Assembly: GCF_004404055.1 (NCBI RefSeq)
Contig: NZ_SOHK01000014.1
Location: 164,021-228,020, forward strand
Length of the DNA: 64,000 nucleotides
DNA from: Cryobacterium ruanii
GTDB taxonomy: Bacteria; Actinomycetota; Actinomycetes; Actinomycetales; Microbacteriaceae
Direction: 5' to 3'
A program made the position numbers and the translations under genes. Positions 9,773-22,210 of this stretch are shown piece after piece. Within the stretch, counting starts at the first letter, position 1. Each line of letters begins with the position of its first letter. The notes below the pieces were generated by a model, which was not told the origin of the DNA, did no database searches, and worked only from the letters and a program-made list of their open reading frames with translations.

Positions 9773-10360
9773 TCAGAGGTAGTACTCGGGCTCCAGGGTG
9801 CCACCGCGCGCGGACTCCGCCGTCTCCGGAGTTTGCGGGCGAATGGTCGCCGGCACCCCCACGAGCAGCGACCGCGGCGGGGCGTCCTTGGTCACGACCG
9901 CGTTCGAACCGATCGTGCTCCAGGCGCCGATGGTGATCGGCCCGAGCACCTTGGCGCCTGCCCCCACAGTGACACCGTCATCGAGGAACGGATGCCGCCG
10001 GACCCCGCGCGCATGCCCGTGACGGCTCTTACCGCCCAGCGTCACCGCGTGGTACAGCATCACATCGTTCCCAAGTACCGCCGTCTCACCGATTACTACA
10101 CCCATGCCGTGGTCGATGAACAGCCGGCGCCCGATGCTCGCCCCCGGATGGATCTCAATCCCGGTCAGGAACCGGGTGACCTGGGAAAGCAGGCGTGCGG
10201 GCAGGCGCAGCCCAGCATTCCACAGGCGGTTCGCGATCCGGTAGGACCAGACCGCGTGCAGCCCACTGTAGGCAAGGAACACCTCGGTGTTGCTGCGCGC
10301 AGCGGGGTCGTGGGTGCGCGCTGCCGCCATATCTTCGCGGAGGCGCGACAGCACGGTCAA
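9773..10360 (-). CDS. cysE: Serine O-acetyltransferase
   Basis: Transfers acetyl from acetyl-CoA to serine, giving O-acetylserine for CysK. The C-terminal half is a left-handed beta-helix of hexapeptide repeats, with the catalytic-region motif [14 protein letters not shown] and the trimer motif HAVTLGG. The start is uncertain: TTG at 10360 (195 residues) or GTG at 10354 both put the family-typical [10 protein letters not shown] at the N-terminus, while longer readings run back into cysK. It lies 34 nt downstream of cysK and is probably co-transcribed. The short N-terminal domain is the actinobacterial/Bacillus-type form. Confidence 0.93.
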   Translation of the reverse strand: MTVLSRLREDMAAARTHDPAARSNTEVFLAYSGLHAVWSYRIANRLWNAGLRLPARLLSQVTRFLTGIEIHPGASIGRRLFIDHGMGVVIGETAVLGNDVMLYHAVTLGGKSRHGHARGVRRHPFLDDGVTVGAGAKVLGPITIGAWSTIGSNAVVTKDAPPRSLLVGVPATIRPQTPETAESARGGTLEPEYYL

Positions 10361-10394
10361 GACAGGGGATTCATGTAGGGCAGACAGCGTTCTC

Positions 10395-11330
10395 TTAATC
10401 CAGCAGGTCTTCGTACAGCACGGTCGAAATGTACCGCTCGCCGAAGCCGGGAACGATGACGACAATGGTCTTGCCGGCGTTCTCGGGCAGTTTCGCCTGC
10501 TCGAGCGCGGCCCAAACGGCGGCGCCGCCAGAGATGCCGCCGAGGATTCCCTCGTCGGTGCCGAGTATGCGGGCCGTGGAGAGCGAGTCCGCCAGGGTCA
10601 CATCGGCGATCGAGTCGTAGACCTGGCGGTCCAGCGTCTCGGGCACGAAGTTCGCGCCGAGGCCTTGAATCTTGTGCGGGCCGGGCTTGCCGCCGGTGAG
10701 GAGGGGGGAGTCGATCGGCTCGACGCCGATGACCTTGAGGCCTGGCTTCTTTTCCTTCAGGTATCCGCCAGCGCCGGAGATGGTGCCGCCAGTGCCGATG
10801 CCCGCGACGAGGATGTCGACGCTGCCGTCGGTGTCATTCCAGATCTCCACACCGGTCGTGGCACGGTGGACGGCCGGGTTGGCCGGGTTGGTGAACTGGC
10901 TGGCCAACACGGCACCGGGAGTGTTCGCGACGATCTCGGCGGCCTTCTCGACCGCACCGCGCATGCCGTCGGCACCAGCGGTCAGCACGATTTCGGCGCC
11001 GTAGGCGCGCATCATGACGCGGCGTTCCTTGCTCATGGTTTCCGGCATGGCCAGAATGACCGTGTAGCCGCGAGCTGCGCCGACCATGGCCAGGGCGATG
11101 CCCGTGTTGCCACTGGTTGCTTCAACGATGGTTCCGCCCGGCTTCAGCGAGCCGTCCTTCTCGGCGGCGTTGATGATGGCAACGCCGATGCGGTCCTTGA
11201 CACTGCTGGAAGGGTTGTAGAACTCCAGCTTCGCGAGCACTGTCGCGCCGAGGCCAGCGGTCAAACGGTTCAGCTTGACGAGGGGGGTCCCACCGACGGC
11301 TTCGGTGATGTCGGAATAGATCTTAGGCAC
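10395..11330 (-). CDS. cysK: Cysteine synthase A (O-acetylserine sulfhydrylase)
   Basis: PLP enzyme making cysteine from O-acetylserine and sulfide. From the GTG at 11330 it has 311 residues and begins with the family-typical [17 protein letters not shown]; an upstream TTG at 11369 would add 13 unusual residues. The PLP lysine is K45 in SSSVKDRIG, the substrate loop is [12 protein letters not shown], and the phosphate loop is [10 protein letters not shown]. Together with the downstream cysE it forms a two-gene cysteine operon on the minus strand. Confidence 0.96.
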   Translation of the reverse strand: MPKIYSDITEAVGGTPLVKLNRLTAGLGATVLAKLEFYNPSSSVKDRIGVAIINAAEKDGSLKPGGTIVEATSGNTGIALAMVGAARGYTVILAMPETMSKERRVMMRAYGAEIVLTAGADGMRGAVEKAAEIVANTPGAVLASQFTNPANPAVHRATTGVEIWNDTDGSVDILVAGIGTGGTISGAGGYLKEKKPGLKVIGVEPIDSPLLTGGKPGPHKIQGLGANFVPETLDRQVYDSIADVTLADSLSTARILGTDEGILGGISGGAAVWAALEQAKLPENAGKTIVVIVPGFGERYISTVLYEDLLD

Positions 11331-11381
11331 GTGAGCAACTTTCGTTCGGTGACGTTCGGCTGAATTCAATCAAATTTGGGC

Positions 11382-11394
11382 AGGTGGACCACCT
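11382..11394. promoter_or_regulatory. Perfect palindrome between divergent cysK and prmC
   Basis: AGGTGG-A-CCACCT, 6-bp arms around one base. It lies 51 bp before the cysK start and 51 bp before prmC. It could be an operator for the cysteine operon; no regulator gene is adjacent. Confidence 0.35.
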
Positions 11395-11432
11395 CCAGCC
11401 TAGGTCTCCCGACCGACAACGCGTTGGTGCGT

Positions 11433-11438
11433 TACATT
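11433..11438 (+). promoter_or_regulatory. Leaderless-type -10 of prmC
   Basis: TACATT ends 7 nt before the GTG start at 11446, and no Shine-Dalgarno sequence precedes the gene. This is the spacing expected when transcription starts at the start codon. Confidence 0.5.
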
Positions 11439-11445
11439 TCCTTAC

Positions 11446-12330
11446 GTGCCTTCTTCAGAGTCTGCCCTGCCCTCGACCATCACCTCCCTGCGAAATCAAG
11501 CGATTGCCCGGCTGAGCGCCGCCGGAGTCGCCGACCCCGAGGTTGACGCCGACCTGCTGATCGGTCACGTGCTGGGCCAGAGCCGTGGCGAAGTGCAGGC
11601 CGGCAGCATTCTGGCCAAACCCGTCAGCGAAGCGGATGCCGTCGCCATAGATACCTTGCTCGCCCGCCGCAGTACCCGCGAACCCCTGCAGCACATCACT
11701 GGACGTGCCCCGTTCCGTTCCCTGTCTCTGAACGTGGGGCCTGGCGTTTTCGTGCCGCGGCCGGAGACCGAGCAGGTCGCCCAGTTCGCCATCGACGCGC
11801 TGCGGTCCATGCCCGATCCCGAGCCGATCGGCGTCGACCTTGGCACCGGAAGCGGAGCGATAGCCCTTGCCCTGGCCACCGAAGTGCCGCACGCCCGCAT
11901 CTTCGCGATCGAGAATTCGCCCGAAGCCTTCCCGTGGACGACCCGTAACTTCGAAGAGGTCGCTGCCGGCAACGCCGTCCTCGCCTTCGGTGACCTTGCC
12001 GATGCCTTCACCGAACTCGACGGCACGGTCACCGTCGTCATCTCCAACCCTCCGTACATTCCAGCTGATGCTATTCCGCGCGACCCCGAGGTGCGCTTGT
12101 TCGACCCCGCCCACGCACTTTTCGGAGGCCCGGACGGCCTCGACGTGGTGCGCAGTGTGTCGGCTGCCGGCCTGCGCCTGCTGCGCGCCGGGGGTGTGCT
12201 CGTGATCGAGCACGGCGAGCTGCAGGGATCAGACATTCGAGCGCTGCTGAGCGCCGATGGCTGGCGCGCTGCGGCTACCCACCGCGACTACACGAGCCGC
12301 GATCGGGCTACCACCGCGCTGCATCCCTAA
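11446..12330 (+). CDS. prmC: Release factor glutamine methyltransferase
   Basis: SAM-dependent enzyme that N5-methylates the GGQ glutamine of RF1/RF2. The 294 residues have an N-terminal helical substrate domain and a Rossmann methyltransferase domain with motif I GVDLGTGSGAIALALA (about 126-141) and the amide-methylating NPPY at 201-204. The family-specific ITGRAPFRSLSLNV and VFVPRPETEQ segments are present. The GTG start lacks a ribosome-binding site but has a -10 hexamer at leaderless distance. Confidence 0.96.
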   Translation: MPSSESALPSTITSLRNQAIARLSAAGVADPEVDADLLIGHVLGQSRGEVQAGSILAKPVSEADAVAIDTLLARRSTREPLQHITGRAPFRSLSLNVGPGVFVPRPETEQVAQFAIDALRSMPDPEPIGVDLGTGSGAIALALATEVPHARIFAIENSPEAFPWTTRNFEEVAAGNAVLAFGDLADAFTELDGTVTVVISNPPYIPADAIPRDPEVRLFDPAHALFGGPDGLDVVRSVSAAGLRLLRAGGVLVIEHGELQGSDIRALLSADGWRAAATHRDYTSRDRATTALHP

Positions 12331-12382
12331 GCCGGTCCACGGGGAGCGGGGCCGGCATCCGCTCTTCACAACCGCGCTGGGT

Positions 12383-12388
12383 TAGGAT
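12383..12388 (+). promoter_or_regulatory. Leaderless-type -10 of the Sua5/YrdC gene
   Basis: TAGGAT ends 8 nt before ATG 12397, which favours that ATG over the in-frame TTG at 12388 inside the hexamer. Confidence 0.5.
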
Positions 12389-12396
12389 TGCCGGAA

Positions 12397-13245
12397 ATGA
12401 CACGCATATACGATTGCACGAGCGAGTCGGACACGAGCCACTCGGAGTACCAGGCGCACATCACCCTGGCGCGCACGGCTATCGGCCGTGGGGCGCTCGT
12501 CGTCATCCCCACCGACACGGTCTACGGTGTCGCGGCTGATGCCTTCAACGCCGAGGCGGTGCAGCTGCTACTCGACGCGAAGGGCCGCAGTCGCCAGTCG
12601 CCGCCGCCCGTTCTCATTCCCGGGATCCCCACCCTCGACGCCCTCGCCGTCGACGTGCCCCAACCGGTGCGCGACCTCGTCGCCGCGTTCTGGCCGGGCG
12701 GGCTGACGGTTATCGTCAACGCCCAGCCGTCACTGGTCTGGGATCTCGGTGAGACCCGCGGCACGGTGGCCCTGCGCATGCCGAGCAATCAGGTCGCGCT
12801 CGATCTGCTCGCTGCGACCGGCCCGCTCGCGGTCTCGAGTGCCAATCTCAGCGGGATGCCCGCCACCCGTGACGCGCAAGCCGCCGAAGCGGCACTCGGC
12901 GAGAGTATCGAGGTCTACCTCGACGGCGGCACCGCCGGCAGCACCTACGAGAGCGTGTTCGGCCAGTCCGGAGACGGCTCCTCGACGATCGTCGACGCCA
13001 CCGGTTTTGAGACCAACGGCGGTTTTCTGCACATCGTGCGCAGCGGCGTCATCTCCCGAGACGCGATCGCGGCCGTCGTCGGCGACGTACTCGCGGCCGC
13101 ACCGGCCGTTCCCGGAGCACCGGTAGAACCAAGTGAGACGGATGCGTCCCCCGCGATCGCCGCCCCGTCTAAGAATGACGCGCCGACCGAAGTGCCGACC
13201 GAAGAGCCGACCGAAGTGCCGCACGAAACGGACGCCAGCCGGTAG
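12397..13245 (+). CDS. tsaC: L-threonylcarbamoyladenylate synthase (Sua5/YciO/YrdC family)
   Basis: Makes threonylcarbamoyl-AMP from threonine, bicarbonate and ATP, for the t6A37 modification of ANN-decoding tRNAs. The YrdC domain spans about residues 22-210 with RGALVVIPTDTVYGVAADAF and LAVSSANLSGMPAT. A Sua5-type C-terminal domain is absent; instead there is a tail of about 60 residues rich in Ala, Pro, Glu and Thr (repeating TEVPTEEP-like units) that looks unstructured. ATG 12397 was chosen over TTG 12388 because the latter lies within the -10 hexamer. It stops 3 nt before the next gene, so the two are co-transcribed. Confidence 0.92.
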   Translation: MTRIYDCTSESDTSHSEYQAHITLARTAIGRGALVVIPTDTVYGVAADAFNAEAVQLLLDAKGRSRQSPPPVLIPGIPTLDALAVDVPQPVRDLVAAFWPGGLTVIVNAQPSLVWDLGETRGTVALRMPSNQVALDLLAATGPLAVSSANLSGMPATRDAQAAEAALGESIEVYLDGGTAGSTYESVFGQSGDGSSTIVDATGFETNGGFLHIVRSGVISRDAIAAVVGDVLAAAPAVPGAPVEPSETDASPAIAAPSKNDAPTEVPTEEPTEVPHETDASR

Positions 13246-13248
13246 CCC

Positions 13249-14526
13249 ATGACTCTTTTCTTTCTGCTCGCGCTCGTTTCGGCGATCGTCACGTTCGTGC
13301 TGTCGATCGTGGTCTACAAACTCAGCCACAGGTACCGGCTGTACCCGAAGATTCGCGAACGCGACGTGCACACCCGACCCACCCCGCGCCTGGGCGGGAT
13401 CGCCATGTTCCTTGGCATCCTGGTGGCCTTCGGTGTTGCTTATCTCACTGCGGGCGCCTTCGCGCCGCTCCGGCTGGTGTTCGCCGATCCGCAACAGATT
13501 CTCGCGATCCTGGGTGCGGCCCTCCTTATCGTGCTCGTCGGTGTCGCCGACGACATCTGGGACCTCGACTGGATGACCAAACTTGCCGGCCAGTTCATCG
13601 CTGCCGGGCTGGTCGCTTGGCAGGGCGTGCAGATCTACTCTTTGCCGATCGGCGGACTCACGGTTTGGAGCGGCTGGACGTCGATCGTAGTCACGGTCGT
13701 CGCCATTGTCGTGGTCATGAACATGATCAACTTCATCGACGGCCTCGACGGCCTCGTTACCGGGGTGGCCCTGATCGCCAACGGTGTGTTCTTTCTCTAC
13801 AGCTACCTTCTCGTGCGGGACACCTCGCCGACCAACTACTTCAACCTCGCCTCGCTCATCGCCGCAATCCTGGTCGGCGCCTGCGTCGGGTTCCTTCCCT
13901 TGAACTGGCACCCAGCCAAGATGTTCATGGGCGATGCCGGCGCGCTGCTGGTCGGTTTGTTGATGGCGACCAGCGCGATCGCCATCACCGGTCAAATCGA
14001 CCCAACGGCTACCAGCCGCTCGCAGCTGTTCCCGGCCTTCATCCCCATCCTGCTGCCGGTGGCGATCATGATCATTCCAATGCTCGACTTTGGGCTCGCG
14101 GTCATGCGCCGGGTGCACGCCGGTAAATCTCCGTTCAGCGCCGACCGAAAACACCTGCACCACCGGTTGCTCGATATGGGACATTCCCACCTGCATGCCG
14201 TACTGATCTTCTACGGGTGGACAGCCGCAGCATCCGTCGGGTGTCTGCTCTACTACATCCTGCCGGTCTACCTCGCCCTGCCGACCTGGTACGCAACCAT
14301 CTTCCTGGTCACGTCGCTGCTCATCTGCACGATCGTCACGCTCGCCCCGCTCGGCCGGCGCAAGGCCGGGGAATGGGCCAGCCAATCGGCACCGGCGCAG
14401 ATTGCCGTATTGGATCAGCTCGACCCGCTCGAAGAAGCGGCCACCTCGGAACTATCCGTCCCAGCACTATCAGCCCCAGCACCATCAGCCCCAGCACCGG
14501 CATCCCCTGCCAAGGAGAACGTATGA
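13249..14526 (+). CDS. Undecaprenyl-phosphate GlcNAc-1-phosphate transferase (MraY/WecA/TagO family)
   Basis: Polytopic membrane enzyme that transfers a sugar-1-phosphate (usually GlcNAc-1-P) to undecaprenyl phosphate, starting teichoic acid, arabinogalactan-linker or polysaccharide synthesis. The 425 residues contain about 11 membrane segments and the family motifs: VGVADDIWDLDW (catalytic Asp pair, about 100), NMINFIDGLDGL (about 159), MFMGDAGALLVG, and the cytosolic HLHHRLLDMGHSH histidine motif. The C-terminal 45 residues are a Pro/Ala/Ser-rich tail. It overlaps the next gene by 4 nt (ATGA). This tsaC-tagO-atpI-atp order is a known actinobacterial arrangement. Confidence 0.93.
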   Translation: MTLFFLLALVSAIVTFVLSIVVYKLSHRYRLYPKIRERDVHTRPTPRLGGIAMFLGILVAFGVAYLTAGAFAPLRLVFADPQQILAILGAALLIVLVGVADDIWDLDWMTKLAGQFIAAGLVAWQGVQIYSLPIGGLTVWSGWTSIVVTVVAIVVVMNMINFIDGLDGLVTGVALIANGVFFLYSYLLVRDTSPTNYFNLASLIAAILVGACVGFLPLNWHPAKMFMGDAGALLVGLLMATSAIAITGQIDPTATSRSQLFPAFIPILLPVAIMIIPMLDFGLAVMRRVHAGKSPFSADRKHLHHRLLDMGHSHLHAVLIFYGWTAAASVGCLLYYILPVYLALPTWYATIFLVTSLLICTIVTLAPLGRRKAGEWASQSAPAQIAVLDQLDPLEEAATSELSVPALSAPAPSAPAPASPAKENV

Positions 14527-15014
14527 CCAGCACCACCCCGCCAGCTTCCACTCCGCCCACTTCCCCCCAGCCCACATCCATTCCCGTACTGCGACGCATC
14601 CTGATCTACGGAGGCTGGGTCGCCCTCGCTATCGCCGGAGTGGGCTCCGTCATCGGCTACGTCGTCGACGGCGGCACCGGCGTGCTCAGCGCCCTGATCG
14701 GAACGGTCATGTCGGTCGCCTTCATGGGCATCACGGCCGGCAGCATCCTGCTCGCCAACCGAGTCGCCGGAAGCGAATCCGCTATCGGAGGCTTCTTCGG
14801 AATCATCATGGGTGGCTGGCTGCTCAAATTCGTCGTCTTCCTGGTGCTGCTCGTCGTGCTGCAGGACCGCGAATGGATCCAGCCGATGGTGCTGTTCCTC
14901 TGCATCATCGCCGGCGTGATCGGTTCCCTCGTGGTAGACGCGGTCGTGGTCATGAAGAGCCGCATGTCCTATACCAGCGACGTCATCCTGCCCCCCGCCC
15001 CGGTCGACGACTAA
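14523..15014 (+). CDS. AtpI-like small membrane protein
   Basis: A 163-residue protein with a Pro/Thr-rich N-terminal 25 residues and four predicted membrane spans (LIYGGWVALAIAGVG, LSALIGTVMSVAFMG, IIMGGWLLKFVVFLV, VLFLCIIAGVIGSLV). Length, topology and position directly before atpB match the poorly conserved AtpI/uncI proteins, thought to help c-ring assembly or Mg2+ supply. AAGGAG precedes the ATG, which overlaps the tagO-like stop by 4 nt. The function is assigned from context rather than sequence. Confidence 0.75.
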   Translation: MTSTTPPASTPPTSPQPTSIPVLRRILIYGGWVALAIAGVGSVIGYVVDGGTGVLSALIGTVMSVAFMGITAGSILLANRVAGSESAIGGFFGIIMGGWLLKFVVFLVLLVVLQDREWIQPMVLFLCIIAGVIGSLVVDAVVVMKSRMSYTSDVILPPAPVDD

Positions 15015-15066
15015 CCCGTCAACCCTTCGTTCCCGCCCTCGATTCGGTGCAGCGCCTGATCTTTGC

Positions 15067-15072
15067 TAGAGT
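15067..15072 (+). promoter_or_regulatory. Candidate atp operon -10
   Basis: TAGAGT, an exact TANNNT hexamer, lies in the 163-bp gap before atpB, about 106 nt before the proposed start. No convincing -35 is visible. Confidence 0.35.
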
Positions 15073-15177
15073 AAACAGCGATCCCACCCCGGTTTGCCAT
15101 GCGTTTTTAGCGTCGCAAACCTGCCCATATTCGTCGTTGCGCGAGCAGAGCTCACCGCCCCGAAACAGGAGAAAGCG

Positions 15178-16280
<1,103 letters not shown>

Positions 16281-16306
16281 TCCTCTTCACTACTCAGTTA
16301 GGAGGC

Positions 16307-16894
16307 ATGATGCTTCACGCAGTAATTGCAGCCGCTACGGAAGAAGCGGCGAAGAACCCGCTTATTCCAGAGTGGTACGACATTATTTGGTCGGCGGTCT
16401 GCTTTGTCGTGATTTTGTTCTTCTTCTGGAAGCTCGTGCTCCCGAAGATGCAGAAGCTTCTCGACGACCGTGCGGAAGCCATCGAGGGCAACATTGCCAA
16501 GGCCGACGACGCCCAGCGCAAGGCCGAAGCTGCACTCGTGCAGTACACGGCCCAACTCGCTGATGCTCGCGCCGAAGCCGGCGCCATTCGTGAGCAGGCC
16601 CGCACCGACGGCCAGCGCATTGTTGCTGAGCACAAGGAGCAGGCTGCCGCCGAAGCCGGTCGAATCGCGGCCAGTGCCAAGGCGCAGATCGAAGCCGAAC
16701 GTCAGGCCGCCGTCGTGTCGCTTCGCAGCGAGGTCGGCACCCTTGCCATTGACCTCGCCTCGGGTGTCATCGGCGAAAGCCTGTCCGACGACGCTAAGGC
16801 CAGCGCCATTGTCGATCGTTTCCTGGCAGAACTCGAAGCCAGCGAGGCGGTAACTTCAACTGCCCGAACAACTCCATCAGCCGGAAAGATCTAG
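16307..16894 (+). CDS. atpF: ATP synthase Fo subunit b
   Basis: Peripheral-stalk subunit of 195 residues: one N-terminal membrane helix (IIWSAVCFVVILFFFWKLVL, about 26-45), then a long charged coiled coil rich in Ala, Glu, Lys and Gln, and a delta-contacting C-terminus. AGGAGG directly precedes two adjacent ATGs (16307 and 16310). It ends 3 nt before atpH. Confidence 0.97.
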   Translation: MMLHAVIAAATEEAAKNPLIPEWYDIIWSAVCFVVILFFFWKLVLPKMQKLLDDRAEAIEGNIAKADDAQRKAEAALVQYTAQLADARAEAGAIREQARTDGQRIVAEHKEQAAAEAGRIAASAKAQIEAERQAAVVSLRSEVGTLAIDLASGVIGESLSDDAKASAIVDRFLAELEASEAVTSTARTTPSAGKI

Positions 16895-16897
16895 CAA

Positions 16898-17713
16898 ATG
16901 GGAAGCGCCACCAGAGAAGCACTCGCCACATCGAGGGCGGCACTGTCCGTCCCCGGCGGCACGACTGATCTGGCGACGGGTGAAAGCCTCTTCGGTGCCG
17001 GTCGCGTGATCGGTTCGTCGTCCCAGCTGTTGTCGGCACTCGGCGATGCAGCAGCGGATGCCGCGGCCAAGGTCACCCTCGTACGTGCCGTCTTCGGCAC
17101 CAGCGTTACACCTCGGGCGCTCGACCTGCTCGCAGCGGCCGTGTCGGAACGCTGGTCCAGCCACGACGACCTGCTCGCCGGGATCGAGGAACTGGGCCTG
17201 CGGGCGTCGGCACTATCTGTTTCGGCCGATACACCGGCTGCAGCAGGTACGTCTATCGAGCGTGAACTCTTCGCTTTCGGTAAGACGGTTTCCTCGGATG
17301 CCGCGTTGGAGTTAGCCCTGGCCAGCAAGCTCGGCAAGGTCGACGCCAAGGCAGCACTCGTCGACAAGCTTTTGACCGGCAAGGTTTCGGGTCAGACGCT
17401 CGCCATCGTGCGGCACCTGGTGCAGCAGCCCCGCGGCCGCCGCATCGGCGAACTGCTGCGACATGCAGCAGCCGTCGTTGCCGACCAGTCCGGCACCTCG
17501 ATCGCCACCATCACGTCGGCGAGCGTTCTCACGCCCGCCCAGCTCGCCCGCTTGCAGAAGAACCTCCAGGAACGTCACGGACGTGCACTCACCATCAACC
17601 AGGTCGTTGACCCGGCATTGGTCGGCGGAGTTCGCGTACAAATCGGCGACCTGGTCATCGACGGCAGCATCGCAACCCGTCTTGCAGATTTGAGACTTCA
17701 GCTCGCTCGCTGA
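16898..17713 (+). CDS. atpH: ATP synthase F1 subunit delta
   Basis: Links F1 to the peripheral stalk. At 271 residues it is longer than E. coli delta (177) but matches actinobacterial delta subunits. The C-terminal signature [34 protein letters not shown] is split here for brevity: the family-specific parts are [13 protein letters not shown] and [18 protein letters not shown] inside the end of atpF acts as its ribosome site. Confidence 0.95.
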   Translation: MGSATREALATSRAALSVPGGTTDLATGESLFGAGRVIGSSSQLLSALGDAAADAAAKVTLVRAVFGTSVTPRALDLLAAAVSERWSSHDDLLAGIEELGLRASALSVSADTPAAAGTSIERELFAFGKTVSSDAALELALASKLGKVDAKAALVDKLLTGKVSGQTLAIVRHLVQQPRGRRIGELLRHAAAVVADQSGTSIATITSASVLTPAQLARLQKNLQERHGRALTINQVVDPALVGGVRVQIGDLVIDGSIATRLADLRLQLAR

Positions 17714-17828
17714 TCCTTACGCAGTTTGGCAACCAGCAGCACCACAAACCCAGCAGTACCAGATGACTCAGGGCGGCAGCGTCCTCGAACAGACAGAACC
17801 TGTACAGCCGTACAGAAAAGGGAAGATG

Positions 17829-19466
17829 ATGGCAGAACTAACGATCAGCCCCGATGAGATCCGTGGCGCTCTCCAGGACTTCGTGAAGTCCTACGAGCCG
17901 AACAAGACGTCAACGACCGAGGTTGGCTACGTCACCACGGCCGGCGACGGTATCGCCCACGTTGAGGGCCTGCCCGGCGTGATGGCCAACGAGCTCATCA
18001 AATTCGCTGACGGTACCCTGGGCCTCGCTCAGAACCTCGACGAAGACGAGATCGGCGTCGTCGTACTCGGCGAGTTCGGCGGCATCGTTGAAGGCATGGA
18101 GGTGCACCGCACCGGCGAGGTTCTTTCCGTACCCGTCGGCGACGGCTACCTCGGCCGTGTCGTCGACCCGCTCGGCGCCCCCATTGACGGACTCGGCGAC
18201 ATTGCGACCGAGGGCCGTCGTGCCCTCGAGTTGCAGGCCCCCGGAGTCATGAGCCGCAAGTCGGTCCACGAGCCGATGCAGACCGGCATCAAGGCCATCG
18301 ACGCCATGATTCCCATCGGCCGCGGACAGCGTCAGCTGATCATCGGTGACCGCCAGACCGGCAAGACCGCGATCGCGATCGACACCATCATCAACCAGAA
18401 GGCCAACTGGGAGTCGGGCGACAGCAACAAGCAGGTTCGTTGCATTTACGTCGCGATCGGCCAGAAGGGCTCCACCATCGCTTCGGTGAAGGGTGCTCTC
18501 GAGGACGCCGGGGCGATGGAGTACACCACCATCGTCGCAGCCCCCGCTTCTGACCCGGCTGGTTTCAAGTACCTCGCCCCGTACACCGGTTCGGCCATCG
18601 GCCAGCACTGGATGTACGCCGGTAAGCACGTTCTCATTGTCTTCGATGACCTATCCAAGCAGGCCGAAGCCTACCGTGCGGTATCCCTGCTGCTGCGTCG
18701 CCCGCCGGGCCGCGAAGCGTACCCCGGAGACGTGTTCTACCTGCACTCCCGCCTGCTGGAACGTTGTGCCAAGCTCTCTGACGAGCTCGGTGCCGGTTCG
18801 ATGACCGGACTGCCGATCATCGAGACCAAGGCCAATGACGTTGCCGCCTATATCCCGACCAACGTGATCTCGATCACCGACGGCCAGATCTTTCTACAGT
18901 CCGACCTGTTCAACGCCAACCAGCGCCCCGCTGTCGACGTTGGTATCTCGGTCTCCCGTGTCGGTGGCGACGCGCAGGTCAAGTCGATCAAGAAGGTCTC
19001 TGGAACGCTCAAGCTCGAGCTGGCCCAGTACCGTTCCCTTGAAGCCTTCGCGATGTTCGCCTCGGACCTCGACGCGGCCAGCCGTCGTCAACTCGCCCGT
19101 GGCGCCCGCCTGACCGAACTGCTGCGTCAGCCGCAGTACTCGCCGTATCCCGTTGAGGACCAGGTCGTCTCGATCTGGGCCGGCATCAACGGCAAGCTCG
19201 ATGAGGTTCCGGTACCCGACGTTTTGCGTTTCGAGCGAGAACTGCTCGACTTCCTCGGTCGTAACACCGAGATCCTCAAAACCCTGCGCGAGACCAACGT
19301 TCTCTCCGACGAGACCGTCGTCGCACTGACCGCCGGCGTCGACAAGTTCAAGCTTGAATTCCAGACCGGTGAGGGCAAGCCGCTCGCCTCGGTCGGCAAA
19401 GAAAAGTTCGAGGCGATCGCGGTCGAAGACGTCAACCAGGAAAAGATCGTCAAGCACCGCCGCTAG
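17829..19466 (+). CDS. atpA: ATP synthase F1 subunit alpha
   Basis: Regulatory nucleotide-binding subunit, 545 residues. Walker A GDRQTGKT is at 172-179; the alpha signature [17 protein letters not shown] and the catalytic-interface arginine region are present. ATG 17829 was chosen because it gives the normal N-terminus [11 protein letters not shown], although an adjacent ATG (17826) and an upstream ATG (17763) are in frame. The 115-nt gap after atpH is the longest inside the operon. Confidence 0.98.
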   Translation: MAELTISPDEIRGALQDFVKSYEPNKTSTTEVGYVTTAGDGIAHVEGLPGVMANELIKFADGTLGLAQNLDEDEIGVVVLGEFGGIVEGMEVHRTGEVLSVPVGDGYLGRVVDPLGAPIDGLGDIATEGRRALELQAPGVMSRKSVHEPMQTGIKAIDAMIPIGRGQRQLIIGDRQTGKTAIAIDTIINQKANWESGDSNKQVRCIYVAIGQKGSTIASVKGALEDAGAMEYTTIVAAPASDPAGFKYLAPYTGSAIGQHWMYAGKHVLIVFDDLSKQAEAYRAVSLLLRRPPGREAYPGDVFYLHSRLLERCAKLSDELGAGSMTGLPIIETKANDVAAYIPTNVISITDGQIFLQSDLFNANQRPAVDVGISVSRVGGDAQVKSIKKVSGTLKLELAQYRSLEAFAMFASDLDAASRRQLARGARLTELLRQPQYSPYPVEDQVVSIWAGINGKLDEVPVPDVLRFERELLDFLGRNTEILKTLRETNVLSDETVVALTAGVDKFKLEFQTGEGKPLASVGKEKFEAIAVEDVNQEKIVKHRR

Positions 19467-19532
19467 TCCTCGCCGATTCGCGCGACGTAGAACCACTGAC
19501 GAAACCAAACTGAAAGACAAGGAAGCAGACAC

Positions 19533-21918
<2,386 letters not shown>

Positions 21919-21920
21919 GC

Positions 21921-22190
21921 ATGGCGAAGTCGCTGTCCGTCAGCGTTGTGTCGGCCGACCATCAGGTCTGGACCGGCGAGGCGACGATGGTTGTAGCCAA
22001 GACCGTCGAGGGCGAGATCGGCATCCTGGCCGGTCACGAACCGATGTTGGCGATTCTGGCGCTGGGCGACGTTCGTCTCACCCTGCCCGATGGCTCGAAG
22101 GTCGTCGCCAGGGCTGAGGACGGTTTCCTGTCGATCGACAACGACACGGTTACCATCGTGGCCCGCAAGGCCGAACTCGTCGGTTCCTAA
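21921..22190 (+). CDS. atpC: ATP synthase F1 subunit epsilon, short form without C-terminal helices
   Basis: Rotor-stalk subunit. The 89 residues cover only the N-terminal beta-sandwich (SVVSADHQVWTGEATMVVA, EGEIGILAGHEPMLAILALG). The C-terminal pair of helices that acts as the autoinhibitory arm in E. coli and Bacillus epsilon (total about 135 residues) is missing. The stop is clean and yaaA starts 20 nt later, so this looks natural rather than a recent truncation. Start ATG is 2 nt after atpD. Confidence 0.95.
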   Translation: MAKSLSVSVVSADHQVWTGEATMVVAKTVEGEIGILAGHEPMLAILALGDVRLTLPDGSKVVARAEDGFLSIDNDTVTIVARKAELVGS

Positions 22191-22210
22191 CCCGCGGGTC
22201 TGCAACACTC

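Noticed and set aside
12730..14385. A 551-codon minus-strand frame opposite the Sua5 and TagO-like genes
   Set aside because: Antisense of two clear genes; no recognisable motif, and such frames are expected at this GC content.
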